Shown one piece after another: positions 1 through 7,400 of a stretch of DNA of 10,823 nucleotides. Below the pieces are notes generated by a model, which saw only the letters and a program-made list of their open reading frames with translations, was not told where the DNA came from and made no database searches. The position numbers and the translations under genes were made by a program. How positions within the stretch are numbered: position 1 is the first letter of the stretch; every line of letters begins with the position of its first letter. Source of the stretch: Woeseiaceae bacterium (GTDB lineage Bacteria > Pseudomonadota > Gammaproteobacteria > Steroidobacterales > Woeseiaceae). The DNA is taken from NCBI GenBank assembly GCA_002715745.1, contig PBAE01000010.1:1-10823 (forward strand), given 5' to 3'.

Positions 1-123
1 CTGGTTCCTCTACAACTTCAGCAGCTGGTTCCTCTACGACTTCCTCTACTTCAGCAGCTGGTTCCTCTACGACTTCCTCAACTTCAGCAGCTGGTTCCTC
101 TACGACTTCCTCTACTTCAGCAG
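1..123. repeat. 33-bp in-frame tandem repeat
   Basis: Three full 33-bp copies (25-57, 58-90, 91-123) and one shorter 24-bp copy (1-24) lie head to tail. The full copies differ by at most a single base: the middle copy has tcctcaact where the others have tcctctact. The 24-bp copy lacks 9 bp, so the reading frame is kept. On the minus strand each full copy encodes PAAEVEEVVEE. The array may continue past the left edge. Near-identity at DNA level suggests recent expansion by slippage or recombination. Confidence 0.95.
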
Positions 124-244
124 CTGGTTTTCCAGATTTCATTTCTTCCAAAACTTGTTCAACAGGAATTCCTAAAGCTTTTGCTTTAGCTTCTGCAGAT
201 CTCTTTAATAGATGATCAGGTATTTCAAATTTTTCTTCGCTCAT
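1..244 (-). CDS. Hypothetical protein with acidic Pro/Ala/Glu/Val tandem repeats (N-terminal part, runs off the left edge)
   Basis: The start codon is the ATG complementary to 242-244, with an AGGA ribosome binding site (complement of 252-255) 7 bases upstream. The first 40 or so residues are non-repetitive and charged, with the pattern IPDHLLKRSAEAKAKALGIP. They are followed by copies of the 11-residue unit PAAEVEEVVEE up to the window edge (81 complete codons visible). No membrane segment or domain is visible in this part. The frame stays open through all repeat copies, so this is a real gene. From memory, an IPEHLLKRS-type start followed by a Pro/Ala/Glu linker occurs in some membrane-anchored c-type cytochromes of marine and soil Actinobacteria; that is only a guess because the rest of the protein is missing. 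It lies 17 bp after the small zinc-ribbon gene and is probably the third gene of the sodX operon. Confidence 0.75.
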   Translation of the reverse strand, partial: MSEEKFEIPDHLLKRSAEAKAKALGIPVEQVLEEMKSGKPAAEVEEVVEEPAAEVEEVVEEPAAEVEEVVEEPAAEVVEEP

Positions 245-261
245 TTATTAATCCTTTTTAC

Positions 262-453
262 TTATTGTAATCCTTTTGGAGATAAAGTAATTTCATTTTG
301 CTGGGTTCCTACGCAATTATTTGCATTTTCTCCAGAGCAACATTCAGCTTGGTTCAATCCAAACATAGAACAAGAATTATTTATACAAGAAGCATGACCA
401 TGTATATAAGCCATTTCATTTTTACACCAACTACAAAACAATGAATTACTCAT
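262..453 (-). CDS. Small Cys/His-rich zinc-ribbon-like protein, coupled to sodX
   Basis: This gene encodes a 63-residue protein with seven cysteines and two histidines. Near the N-terminus is CSWC (Cys7, Cys10), then IHGH (His18, His20), then a Cys-x4-Cys pair (Cys23, Cys28), then a CC pair (Cys38, Cys39) and a lone Cys47. This spacing looks like a metal-binding ribbon or knuckle. The ATG (453-451) overlaps the sodX stop in the sequence ATGAGTAA, giving an 8-bp overlap, so translation is probably coupled; no good Shine-Dalgarno is present. The next gene starts 17 bp after its stop. The gene is judged real because of the overlap, the strand and the cysteine pattern. From memory, small proteins with CxxC, HGH and CC in this order occur in various bacteria without an assigned function. 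There is no signal peptide, so it is probably cytoplasmic. A role in metal handling for Ni-SOD is speculation from context. Confidence 0.72.
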   Translation of the reverse strand: MSNSLFCSWCKNEMAYIHGHASCINNSCSMFGLNQAECCSGENANNCVGTQQNEITLSPKGLQ

Positions 454-946
454 ATGATTTAATTCTTTGATAAGGCCAATACCTGTATTTAACTTTTAAA
501 CATTGTGATGCATCTATTGGGCCAAGGGTCCTTGAGTCACTTGTAGAGAGTCTTCTTTCATCACCTAAAACAAAAATTTCATTTTCATCAATTTTACATT
601 CAATAAAATCATCAGTTAGTGTTTTTGCCCATGGGTCATCGATTGGATTTTGATTAATGTATAGTTGACCATCTGTAGCTGATATAGTTTCACCTGGAAG
701 TCCAACTACTCTTTTGACAACAGAAATACTTTTTTCATTATTTTCAAATACAACTATATCTCCTCTGTTAAATGGTTCACTTATCTTTACTGCAACTACA
801 TAATCTTCTGGAAGTAATTCTGGACTCATGCTCTCTTCTTTTATTTCATAAGTTGTAATTGATTTGTCTTCATTTTTTAGAAATACATATACAGCGATTA
901 ATATAATCGTTTTTAAATTAATGAATCTCCCGAGTGTTTTAAACAT
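446..946 (-). CDS. sodX: Signal peptidase I-like serine protease, likely Ni-SOD maturation protease SodX
   Basis: The 166-residue product belongs to peptidase family S26. A hydrophobic segment at about residues 11-23 probably anchors it in the membrane. The nucleophile motif ESMSP places the catalytic serine at Ser39. The general-base lysine is Lys78 in VVKRVVGLPGE, and the conserved GDxxxxSxDSR box is seen as GDERRLSTSDSR near residues 128-139. It could be an ordinary signal peptidase I, but its position 41 bp from the divergent sodN makes SodX the better call. SodX-type peptidases are thought to remove the Ni-SOD propeptide so that His1 becomes the free N-terminus required for nickel binding. 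The start has no visible Shine-Dalgarno. The stop overlaps the start of the next gene, so it heads a minus-strand operon. The family is clear; the SodX assignment rests on context. Confidence 0.85.
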   Translation of the reverse strand: MFKTLGRFINLKTIILIAVYVFLKNEDKSITTYEIKEESMSPELLPEDYVVAVKISEPFNRGDIVVFENNEKSISVVKRVVGLPGETISATDGQLYINQNPIDDPWAKTLTDDFIECKIDENEIFVLGDERRLSTSDSRTLGPIDASQCLKVKYRYWPYQRIKSYE

Positions 947-987
947 ATTATCTATTCAAATTATAATGAATATATGAGAGGAGTTTT
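947..987. promoter_or_regulatory. Short divergent promoter region between sodX and sodN
   Basis: Only 41 bp separate the two start codons, so the sodN and sodX promoters must overlap each other or reach into the sodX coding region. On the plus strand TATAAT (962-967) is a perfect -10 hexamer. No good -35 lies 16-18 bp upstream; the best is TTAAAC-like at 939-944. Transcription would begin near 973-975, just before the sodN ribosome binding site GAGAGGAG (976-983). On the minus strand several TAnnnT hexamers occur, but none can be singled out. No Nur or Fur operator could be recognised. Confidence 0.5.
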
Positions 988-1374
988 ATGAAATTATTTA
1001 AACCAACAAAATATGCATATGCACATTGTGATCTTCCATGTGGTGTATACGATCCAGCGCAAGCAAGAATTGAAGCAGAATCAGTTCTAAATGCATCAAA
1101 AAAATACCAGGATTCAGATGATCCTAGCTTTCGTCAAAGATGCGTGACGATTAAAGAAGAAAGAGCAGAAGAGGTCAAGCATCACCTTTGGGTACTATGG
1201 ACTGATTATTTTAAACCAGAACATTTAGAAAAATATCCTAATCTGCACGAATTGTTTTGGATGGCAACAAAGAAAGCTGGCGAAGCAAAAAAAACAGAAG
1301 ATCCAGCAGTTGGAGAAGAACTTTTAAAACTTATCGATGAAATCGATGGGATTTTTAAAGATTCAAAATCTTAA
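988..1374 (+). CDS. sodN: Nickel superoxide dismutase precursor
   Basis: SodN converts superoxide to oxygen and hydrogen peroxide using a nickel centre. The 128-residue product has a 12-residue propeptide, then the Ni-hook HCDLPCGVY (His13, Cys14, Cys18). In mature numbering these are His1, Cys2 and Cys6, with Asp3 and Tyr9 also present. Glu29 and Arg59 correspond to mature Glu17 and Arg47, the pair that positions the His1 side chain in Streptomyces Ni-SOD. The predicted mature chain is 116 residues, essentially the family length (117 in Streptomyces), and mostly helical. The propeptide is not a typical export signal, so the enzyme is expected in the cytoplasm. The start is fixed by the ribosome binding site GAGAGGAG 4 bp upstream. 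The stop overlaps the metG stop on the other strand. The divergent neighbour is the likely processing protease. Confidence 0.97.
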   Translation: MKLFKPTKYAYAHCDLPCGVYDPAQARIEAESVLNASKKYQDSDDPSFRQRCVTIKEERAEEVKHHLWVLWTDYFKPEHLEKYPNLHELFWMATKKAGEAKKTEDPAVGEELLKLIDEIDGIFKDSKS

Positions 1375-2987
1375 TCAAACTTACTAAACAGGAGTCCAAT
1401 TTCTTTTAATTCGACTCCTGTTTTTATTTGATTTAAACCCCATGAGTTGTTCGTTTCTCTTGGAATAGCAGATTTAACTAAATCACTTGTTGTTGGCATA
1501 AATGGATAAAGAAGATTTGCACAACTATCGATAGCTTCTAAGGCAGTGTATAAAATTCGTCCTGCCCGCTTTTCATCATCTTTAATTACTTTCCAAGGTT
1601 CTGTTTCATTAAGATATGCGTTAACTTTGGATACATAACGCATCGATTCCTGCAAGGATGTTTTTAATTCCACTTTTTCTATTAGTTGTCCTACTGTCTT
1701 AAAAGATTCTGACATTTCTTGTAATAGTTTTTTATCAACATCGTTGGCTTCATCAATTTCAATTATTTTTGAAAAATTATTATTAATTTGTGTAAAAACC
1801 CTTTGAACTAAATTACCCCATGTAGCAACAAGTTCTTCATTATTTCTTCTAATCATTTCATCTTCACTAATTTCAGTATCTGATTGCTCTGGTAATGCAG
1901 AGGCTAAAGCGTATCGAAGAGCATCTGGATTCCATTCATCAAGATATTCTTGGAGGGTTTTTCCGACACCCCTACTTGCTGAAGCTTTTTCACCTTTTAC
2001 TAAAATGTATTGATTTGCAGGAACATTTGTTGGTAGGTTTAGGCCTTCATAAGCAAGCAAGATACTTGGCCAGATAACAGCATGAAATGGGACATTATCC
2101 TTGCCTATAAAGTAATAAGTTTCTGCAGATTCATTATTCCACCATTCCGTCCACTTTTTATCTTCTCCTTTAATTTTTGCCCACTCTTTTGAGGCAGATA
2201 AATAACCGATAACTGCTTCAAACCATACATATATTTTTTTTCCAGGACCAAGATCATCTACGGGTATTTCTATACCCCAATCTAAATCTCTTGTGATTGC
2301 CCTGTCTTGTAATCCATCTTTTACAAATGATTTAGCCCAATTTATAACATGAGGCCTCCATCCTTTTTTTTCATCAAGCCATGAAGCTAATTGATTCTCT
2401 AGAAGACTTAGTTTTAAGAAAAAATGTTCAGTTTCTTTAAATTCAGCTTTGTTTCCAGATATTTTACTTACAGGGTCTAACAACTCTTCTGGATCAAGGG
2501 TTTTACTACAGCTATCACACTGGTCACCTCTTGCCTCGCTATAGGAGCAGTATGGACAAGATCCTTCAACGTACCTGTCTGGTAAAAATTTTTTTTCTTC
2601 AGGGTCATATGCTTGTAAAGATTTTTGTTTGTCTATAAAACCTTTTTTTAATAATTCATTAAATATATCGTGAACAACCTCTATATGAGTATCGGTCATT
2701 GTTGTTGTATAGTTATCCCAAGAAATACTTAATTTTTCCCAATACCCTAAAAATTCAGTATGATATTTATCGACTATATCAATCGGTTCAACACCTTCAG
2801 CATCGGCTCTTACAGTAATTGGTGTACCATGAACGTCACTACCTGACACCATTAAGACATTGTTGCCAATCACTCTGTGATATCTTGCAAAAATATCAGC
2901 TGGTAAATACGCACCTCCAATATGGCCTAAGTGTCTAGAACCACTTGCATATGGCCATGCAACAGCTACAAGAATATTTTTTGACAT
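1371..2987 (-). CDS. metG: Methionyl-tRNA synthetase
   Basis: MetRS, a cytoplasmic class I aminoacyl-tRNA synthetase, charges tRNA-Met with methionine. The 538-residue product begins with a Rossmann catalytic domain; the HIGH motif is HLGH (residues 19-22) after WPYASGSR. The connective-peptide insert has one zinc knuckle pair, Cys144-x2-Cys147 and Cys157-x2-Cys160. Catalytic-domain signatures include YVWFEAVIGYLSAS (253-266) and FIGKDNVPFHAVIWP (293-307). The KMSKS loop is degenerate: KASAS (334-338) followed by RG. A helical anticodon-binding domain fills the C-terminal 180 residues. The C-terminal EMAP-like tRNA-binding domain of the longer E. coli-type enzyme is absent, as in short actinobacterial MetRS. 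No Shine-Dalgarno precedes the ATG, and a -10-like TATCCT sits 6 bases upstream, so the mRNA may be leaderless. The gene is convergent with sodN (4-bp overlap of stop codons) and divergent from amt. Confidence 0.96.
   Translation of the reverse strand: MSKNILVAVAWPYASGSRHLGHIGGAYLPADIFARYHRVIGNNVLMVSGSDVHGTPITVRADAEGVEPIDIVDKYHTEFLGYWEKLSISWDNYTTTMTDTHIEVVHDIFNELLKKGFIDKQKSLQAYDPEEKKFLPDRYVEGSCPYCSYSEARGDQCDSCSKTLDPEELLDPVSKISGNKAEFKETEHFFLKLSLLENQLASWLDEKKGWRPHVINWAKSFVKDGLQDRAITRDLDWGIEIPVDDLGPGKKIYVWFEAVIGYLSASKEWAKIKGEDKKWTEWWNNESAETYYFIGKDNVPFHAVIWPSILLAYEGLNLPTNVPANQYILVKGEKASASRGVGKTLQEYLDEWNPDALRYALASALPEQSDTEISEDEMIRRNNEELVATWGNLVQRVFTQINNNFSKIIEIDEANDVDKKLLQEMSESFKTVGQLIEKVELKTSLQESMRYVSKVNAYLNETEPWKVIKDDEKRAGRILYTALEAIDSCANLLYPFMPTTSDLVKSAIPRETNNSWGLNQIKTGVELKEIGLLFSKFD
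1386..1427 (+). terminator. Probable rho-independent terminator of sodN inside the metG 3' end
   Basis: An 11-bp perfect inverted repeat pairs AAACAGGAGTC (1386-1396) with GACTCCTGTTT (1413-1423) around a 16-base loop. On the plus strand the stem leads into a T-rich run (1421-1425, then ATTT). It starts 11 bases after the sodN stop. Read on the minus strand, the stem is followed by TTTAGTAAG, a poor U-tract, so it mainly terminates sodN. The same bases encode the last residues of MetRS. Confidence 0.75.
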
Positions 2988-2993
2988 GCAATA

Positions 2994-2999
2994 AGGATA
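2994..2999 (-). promoter_or_regulatory. Candidate -10 element for a leaderless metG transcript
   Basis: On the minus strand TATCCT lies 6 bases before the metG ATG, the spacing expected if transcription starts at the A of the start codon. No purine-rich ribosome binding site is present, and no convincing -35 was found. In such AT-rich DNA a TAnnnT hexamer also occurs often by chance. Confidence 0.4.
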
Positions 3000-3040
3000 G
3001 CGATTTTTAAATTCATTAAATTAAAATTGACTTCAAATTT

Positions 3041-3078
3041 GTAACAATTAAGAAACATTTCAGTAATAATCATTTAAC
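3041..3078 (+). promoter_or_regulatory. GlnR-like operator (four half-sites on an 11-bp register) upstream of amt
   Basis: The half-sites are GTAAC (3041-3045), GAAAC (3052-3056), GTAAT (3063-3067) and TTAAC (3074-3078), each separated by exactly 6 bases. The published actinobacterial GlnR consensus is gTnAC-n6-GaAAc-n6-GtnAC-n6-GAAAc. The first two half-sites match fully and the last two by 3 of 4 and 3 of 5 defined positions. The site ends 61 bp before the amt start, a position suited to activation. GlnR controls amtB, glnA and other nitrogen genes in Streptomyces and Mycobacterium. The match was made by eye and there is no glnR gene in the window. Confidence 0.65.
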
Positions 3079-3094
3079 TTTTCAAACAACAATT

Positions 3095-3134
3095 TAATTT
3101 ATTTATCTATTAAATTTGTAATTTAATAAAGGAG
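3095..3134 (+). promoter_or_regulatory. Candidate amt -10 region and ribosome binding site
   Basis: Downstream of the GlnR-like box, TAATTT (3095-3100) and TATTAA (3108-3113) are possible -10 hexamers. Neither has a good -35, which fits a promoter that needs an activator. The strong ribosome binding site AAAGGAG (3128-3134) lies 5 bp before the amt ATG and fixes that start. The choice between the two hexamers cannot be made from sequence. Confidence 0.4.
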
Positions 3135-3139
3135 AATAG

Positions 3140-4342
3140 ATGGAATCAATGATAGTAAGTTCAGTTGATAGCTTATGGGTTGTGATTGCGGGAATTTTAG
3201 TTATGTTTATGCAACCTGGTTTTATGTTGGTTGAGACTGGGTTCACAAGATCTAAGAACTCAGTAAATATTGTGATGAAAAACTTTATGGATTTTTCTGT
3301 TGGTGCAATAACTTATTGGGCTTTTGGATTTGCTCTAGCTTATGGAGGAACAACACTAGGCGGATTTTTAGCATATGGTAACTTCTTTCTCGAAGGAGAT
3401 TCTTTAACGTACTTCTTTCAAGTTGTTTTCGCAGCAACTGCTGCAACTATAGTGTCTGGTGCCGTAGCTGAAAGAACTAAATTTAGTGCTTATCTAGTTT
3501 TCCAGCCTTTTATATGTGGATTAATTTATCCAATTGTCACCCACTGGGTATGGAGTGGTCAGGGATGGTTAGGCGACCTAGGATTTATTGATTTTGCTGG
3601 TTCGGGAGTTGTTCACATGGTCGGTGGATTTGCTGCTCTAGCTGCAGTAACTGTTATAGGACCAAGAATTGGAAAGTTTGATGATAAAGGTTCACCATTA
3701 CCGTTACCAGGAAGCTCTATGGTTGCAGGAGCACTTGGTGTTTTTATATTATGGTTTGGTTGGTATGGATTTAATGTTGGTTCAGCTTTAGCTGTTGTTG
3801 AAGTAGATCTTGCATCTATTGCAGTTACTACAACATTGTCTGCTGCTGCTGCATCAATTTCTGCAATGTATACATCAATGATTTCTGGAAAGCCTGATGT
3901 AACTATGACATTGAATGGCGCTCTTGCAGGACTTGTTGGTATCACTGCTGGTTGTGCCAATGTGAATAACTTGGGTGCAGTTTTAATTGGGTTAGTTTCA
4001 GGTGTCCTAGTAGTTTATTCAATTAACTTCATTGAAAAAAAAGGCTTAGATGATGCAGTTGGTGCCATATCTGTTCATGGAGTCTGTGGAGCATGGGGAA
4101 TCTTAGCAGTTGCAATATTTGATACTACTGATGGTCTTATTTACGGGGGCTTTTCATTATTTGTACCTCAAATTATTGGAATGCTAGCTATAGCTATATG
4201 GGCATTTATAACATCATTTATTGTCCTTAAAACTATTAACTCATTAATTGGTTTAAGAGTAACACCAGAAGAGGAAATTGCCGGCTTAGATGCTTCTGAG
4301 CATGGGACGGCCGCTTATGGAGACTTTATTCTTAAAAAATAG
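3140..4342 (+). CDS. amt: Ammonium transporter, Amt family
   Basis: Amt is a trimeric inner-membrane channel that brings ammonium into the cell for assimilation by glutamine synthetase and glutamate synthase. The 400-residue product is hydrophobic throughout, consistent with 11 membrane helices. The pore residues of E. coli AmtB are present: the twin histidines are His159 (in GSGVVHMVGG) and His313 (in AISVHGVCGAWG), and the conserved aspartate at the ammonium-binding vestibule is Asp151. The family signature ETGFTRSKNSVNI follows TM1 at about residues 32-44. There is no extra signal peptide; the N-terminus leads directly into TM1. The tail, about residues 373-400, contains LRVTPEEEIAGLDASEHG, the usual cytoplasmic segment touched by PII proteins. 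No glnK follows; gltB comes next after a 108-bp gap. A GlnR-like box upstream suggests induction under nitrogen limitation. Confidence 0.96.
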   Translation: MESMIVSSVDSLWVVIAGILVMFMQPGFMLVETGFTRSKNSVNIVMKNFMDFSVGAITYWAFGFALAYGGTTLGGFLAYGNFFLEGDSLTYFFQVVFAATAATIVSGAVAERTKFSAYLVFQPFICGLIYPIVTHWVWSGQGWLGDLGFIDFAGSGVVHMVGGFAALAAVTVIGPRIGKFDDKGSPLPLPGSSMVAGALGVFILWFGWYGFNVGSALAVVEVDLASIAVTTTLSAAAASISAMYTSMISGKPDVTMTLNGALAGLVGITAGCANVNNLGAVLIGLVSGVLVVYSINFIEKKGLDDAVGAISVHGVCGAWGILAVAIFDTTDGLIYGGFSLFVPQIIGMLAIAIWAFITSFIVLKTINSLIGLRVTPEEEIAGLDASEHGTAAYGDFILKK

Positions 4343-4353
4343 ATAACAAATAT

Positions 4354-4410
4354 TGAAAATCGGCCATATTTCTTTAGGTTTCCCCCTTACGAATGTTTGG
4401 CTGATTTTCA
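4354..4410 (+). terminator. Long hairpin between amt and gltB, probable amt terminator or gltB leader structure
   Basis: Positions 4354-4366 can pair with 4398-4410 as a 13-bp stem with one G-U pair (4362 with 4402), closing a 31-base loop. The stem is followed by TCTTTAATTT, a broken U-tract. The start is 11 bases after the amt stop. This fits a moderate terminator for amt. The unusually long loop, which contains a C5 run, leaves room for another role such as a regulatory leader for gltB. It does not match the glutamine-responsive glnA or downstream-peptide RNA motifs as far as recalled. Confidence 0.5.
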
Positions 4411-4435
4411 TCTTTAATTTAATCTTTAAATGAAT

Positions 4436-4441
4436 TAAAAT
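4436..4441 (+). promoter_or_regulatory. Candidate -10 element of gltB
   Basis: TAAAAT lies 9 bases before the gltB ATG and matches TATAAT in 5 of 6 positions. Transcription would start at or just before the start codon. No Shine-Dalgarno is visible in 4442-4450, consistent with a leaderless or nearly leaderless mRNA. The -35 region is poor. Confidence 0.35.
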
Positions 4442-4450
4442 ACTTAAACA

Positions 4451-7400
4451 ATGTTTGATTTCTCTGAAAAAGATTCCTGTGGTGTAGGTTTTATAGCATC
4501 CAGAAATCTCCCACCCACACATGGTATGGTTTTAAAAGTTTTAGAGTGTTTGGCTAATTTAGACCATCGTGGAGCTAAATTTGCTGATGGTACAGGTGAT
4601 GGAGCAGGTGTTCTTACTGAGATTCCATTTGAACTAATACGAGCTGAATTAAAAGAATTAAACATTGACTTAGATGATAAAACAAAAATTGGAATTATCT
4701 CATGCTTTTTTGATCCAACAAATGTGGATGCATCAAAACAACTTATAGATACTGAACTTAAGAAATACAATATACATCATCTTTATTGGAGAAAAGTACC
4801 AACTGACAAAGAAATTCTTGGTGATCTTGCTAAACAATCAAAACCTGCAATTTATCAAGGAATTATTAGTGCAGGAAATGAGACATCTAAAGAGTTTGAA
4901 AAAAAGCTTTTTATATTTAGAAAGACTTTAGAAAAAAAAATTAAAGAGATTGAATTTTTAAATATTCACATTAACTCATGTTCTTCTAAGACAGTTGTTT
5001 ATAAGGGTTTATTTACTGCAACACAAACAGCTGATTTTTATTGGGATTTACGTAATCCTCTTTATAAGACTAGATTTGGAATATTTCACCAAAGATTTTC
5101 AACCAATACATCATCGACCTGGGATAAAGCTCAACCATTTCGTATGCTTGCCCATAATGGTGAAATAAACACAATACAGTCAAACTTTTCGTGGATGAAA
5201 GCAAGGGAAGTAGACGCATCATCTATTTTTTGGAAAGATGATATTGAAAAAATTAAACCATTCATTGACGAGGGCATATCGGATTCAGGTCAGTTAGATA
5301 ATGCATTAGAACTTCTTGTAAGATCTGGAAGAACACTTGCACACTCTCAAGAAATGCTCATTCCTTCAGCATGGGAAAATAATCCAAGATTTACTAGTAA
5401 GGAAAAAGCATTTTACCAATATCATGCATTTTTAACTGAACCGTGGGATGGTCCGGCAGCAATTGTTGCATCTGATGGTAGAGATATAATTGCTGGTCTT
5501 GACAGGAGCGGTTTGAGGCCTTTGCGTTGGATGATTTCAGACAGATATGTTCTTGCAGCTTCAGAAGTCGGTATATGTCCCTCAGTAGAAGCTGGTGCCT
5601 ACAAAACTGCACAACTTGAACCAGGACAAACTATTAGATATAGACTTGAAACAGATGAGCTTCTAGAAGAAAGTGAAGTAATTCAAAAATTGAGTGAAAA
5701 AAACCCATATATAGATTGGGTAAATTCGAGACCTTTAAATATTGATCAAAAATACAGTGATAAAGAAGATACTGCTATTGATTCTGAAAAGTTATCAAAA
5801 TACTATTCCTACACATCTGAAGAAGACAGATTAATTTTATTGCCAATGCTCAAAGGTGATATTCCTACTGGTTCAATGGGCAATGACACGTCATTGGCAG
5901 TCATGAGTAATAATAATCCAAGATTAAGTCGTTACTTTCATCAGATGTTTGCTCAGGTAACAAATCCTCCAATAGATCCAATAAGAGAGAGATTTGTCAT
6001 GTCTACAAAAACTTACCTAGGCAAGAGGGGTTCTATACTTAAGGAAACCGCTCAGCAAGCAAATTTAATAACTCTTGAATCCCCAATTTTAAGTATGAGC
6101 AGTTATAAATCTCTAACTAATGACAAAATTCTAAAAAATAAAACATCAGTATTTTCGACAACATATAAAAAAAATGAAACAACTTTGGAAAATGCTTTGA
6201 GCAAACTATGTGAAAATGTTACAAAGGAAATATTAGAAAATAAAAAATCTGTAATTATCCTGTCTGATCGAATTATTAAAGATGGGGAAATAGCAATTCC
6301 TTCGATGATGGCTTTAGCAAAGGTTCATCATTTTCTTATTGATGTAGGCATAAGATTAAAAGCTTCACTAGTTGTTGTTTCTGGAGAAATAAGAGATGCG
6401 CATGATTTAGCTTGTCACATTGCATATGGTGCATCTGCTGTCTGGCCTTATTTGGCTTTAGAAAGAGTTCGTCAATTATCAATAAGTTCAAAAGATATAA
6501 ATATTACGCCCGAAGAAGCACAAGAAAATTATAGAGAAGCATTAAATAAAGGATTGTTAAAAATAATGTCAAAGATGGGTATCTGTACTATTTCATCTTA
6601 TAGAGGATCAGAGCTTTATGAAGTAATCGGTTTAAATAATGAAATAGTTGATAATATTTTTAGATTTACAAAAACTAGAACAGAGGGACTGGGTTTTAAA
6701 TTTTTTGATAATGAACTTAAGATATATGGTGATGAAACTGAAAATTTAAATATTGGTGGATTTTATAAACATAAAAAAGATGCCGAAATTCATGTCACAT
6801 CTCCTAAAACAGTTCTTAAGTTACAAAAAGCAGTTAGATCTGGTGAGGTTGAGGACTGGATAGATTATATCTCAACTCTGGAAGAACGGCCCGATGTCCA
6901 GTTGAGAGATTTATTTACTTTGCCAGTTTCTTTCAAACACAACAACCAATTTGATGACAATAAATTAAGTCAAATATTAAATAAGTTTACAGTCAGCTCG
7001 ATGTCGTTAGGCGCGTTATCTGAAGAAGCACATCAAGCTTTAGCTCAAGCAATGGATAGAATTGGCGGAAAATCTGGTTCAGGTGAAGGAGGAGAAGATC
7101 CGCAACGATATGGTACTGATAAAAATTCTAAAATTAAGCAAATTGCTTCTGGTAGATTTGGAGTTACACCAGACTATTTAGCATCTGCGGAAGAGTATCA
7201 GATCAAATTGGCACAAGGCTCAAAGCCAGGAGAGGGTGGTCAGTTACCTGGATTTAAAGTCGACGGTCATATTGCTAAATTAAGACATACTGTTGAGGGG
7301 GTAACTCTTATATCTCCTCCACCACATCATGATATCTATTCAATCGAAGATTTAGCACAATTGATATATGATTTAAAAACTTTTAATCCAGACTGCCCGG

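Noticed and set aside
212..397. 61-codon plus-strand frame opposite the small Cys-rich gene
   Set aside because: It overlaps two better-supported minus-strand genes, has no ribosome binding site and shows no domain. The minus-strand reading has the cysteine pattern and the coupled start.
3027..3055. TTGACT as -35 of an amt promoter
   Set aside because: No TAnnnT hexamer lies 16-18 bp downstream; those positions fall inside the GlnR-like box and read AAGAAA or similar.
3613..3960. Open frame of 115 codons on the minus strand inside amt
   Set aside because: It is fully antisense to a well-supported Amt gene; its Ala/Pro/Thr-rich composition reflects the complement of Amt membrane helices. No ribosome binding site or motif supports it.
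4354..4410. Glutamine riboswitch (glnA or downstream-peptide motif) before gltB
   Set aside because: The genomic context is suitable, but the conserved core sequences of these RNAs, as far as recalled, are not present in the hairpin or loop.
4343..4450. Search for a second GlnR box before gltB
   Set aside because: ATAAC (4343-4347), GTTTC on the complement sense (4378-4382) and CTTAC (4386-4390) occur, but none fall on the 11-bp register with matching partners, so no operator is claimed.
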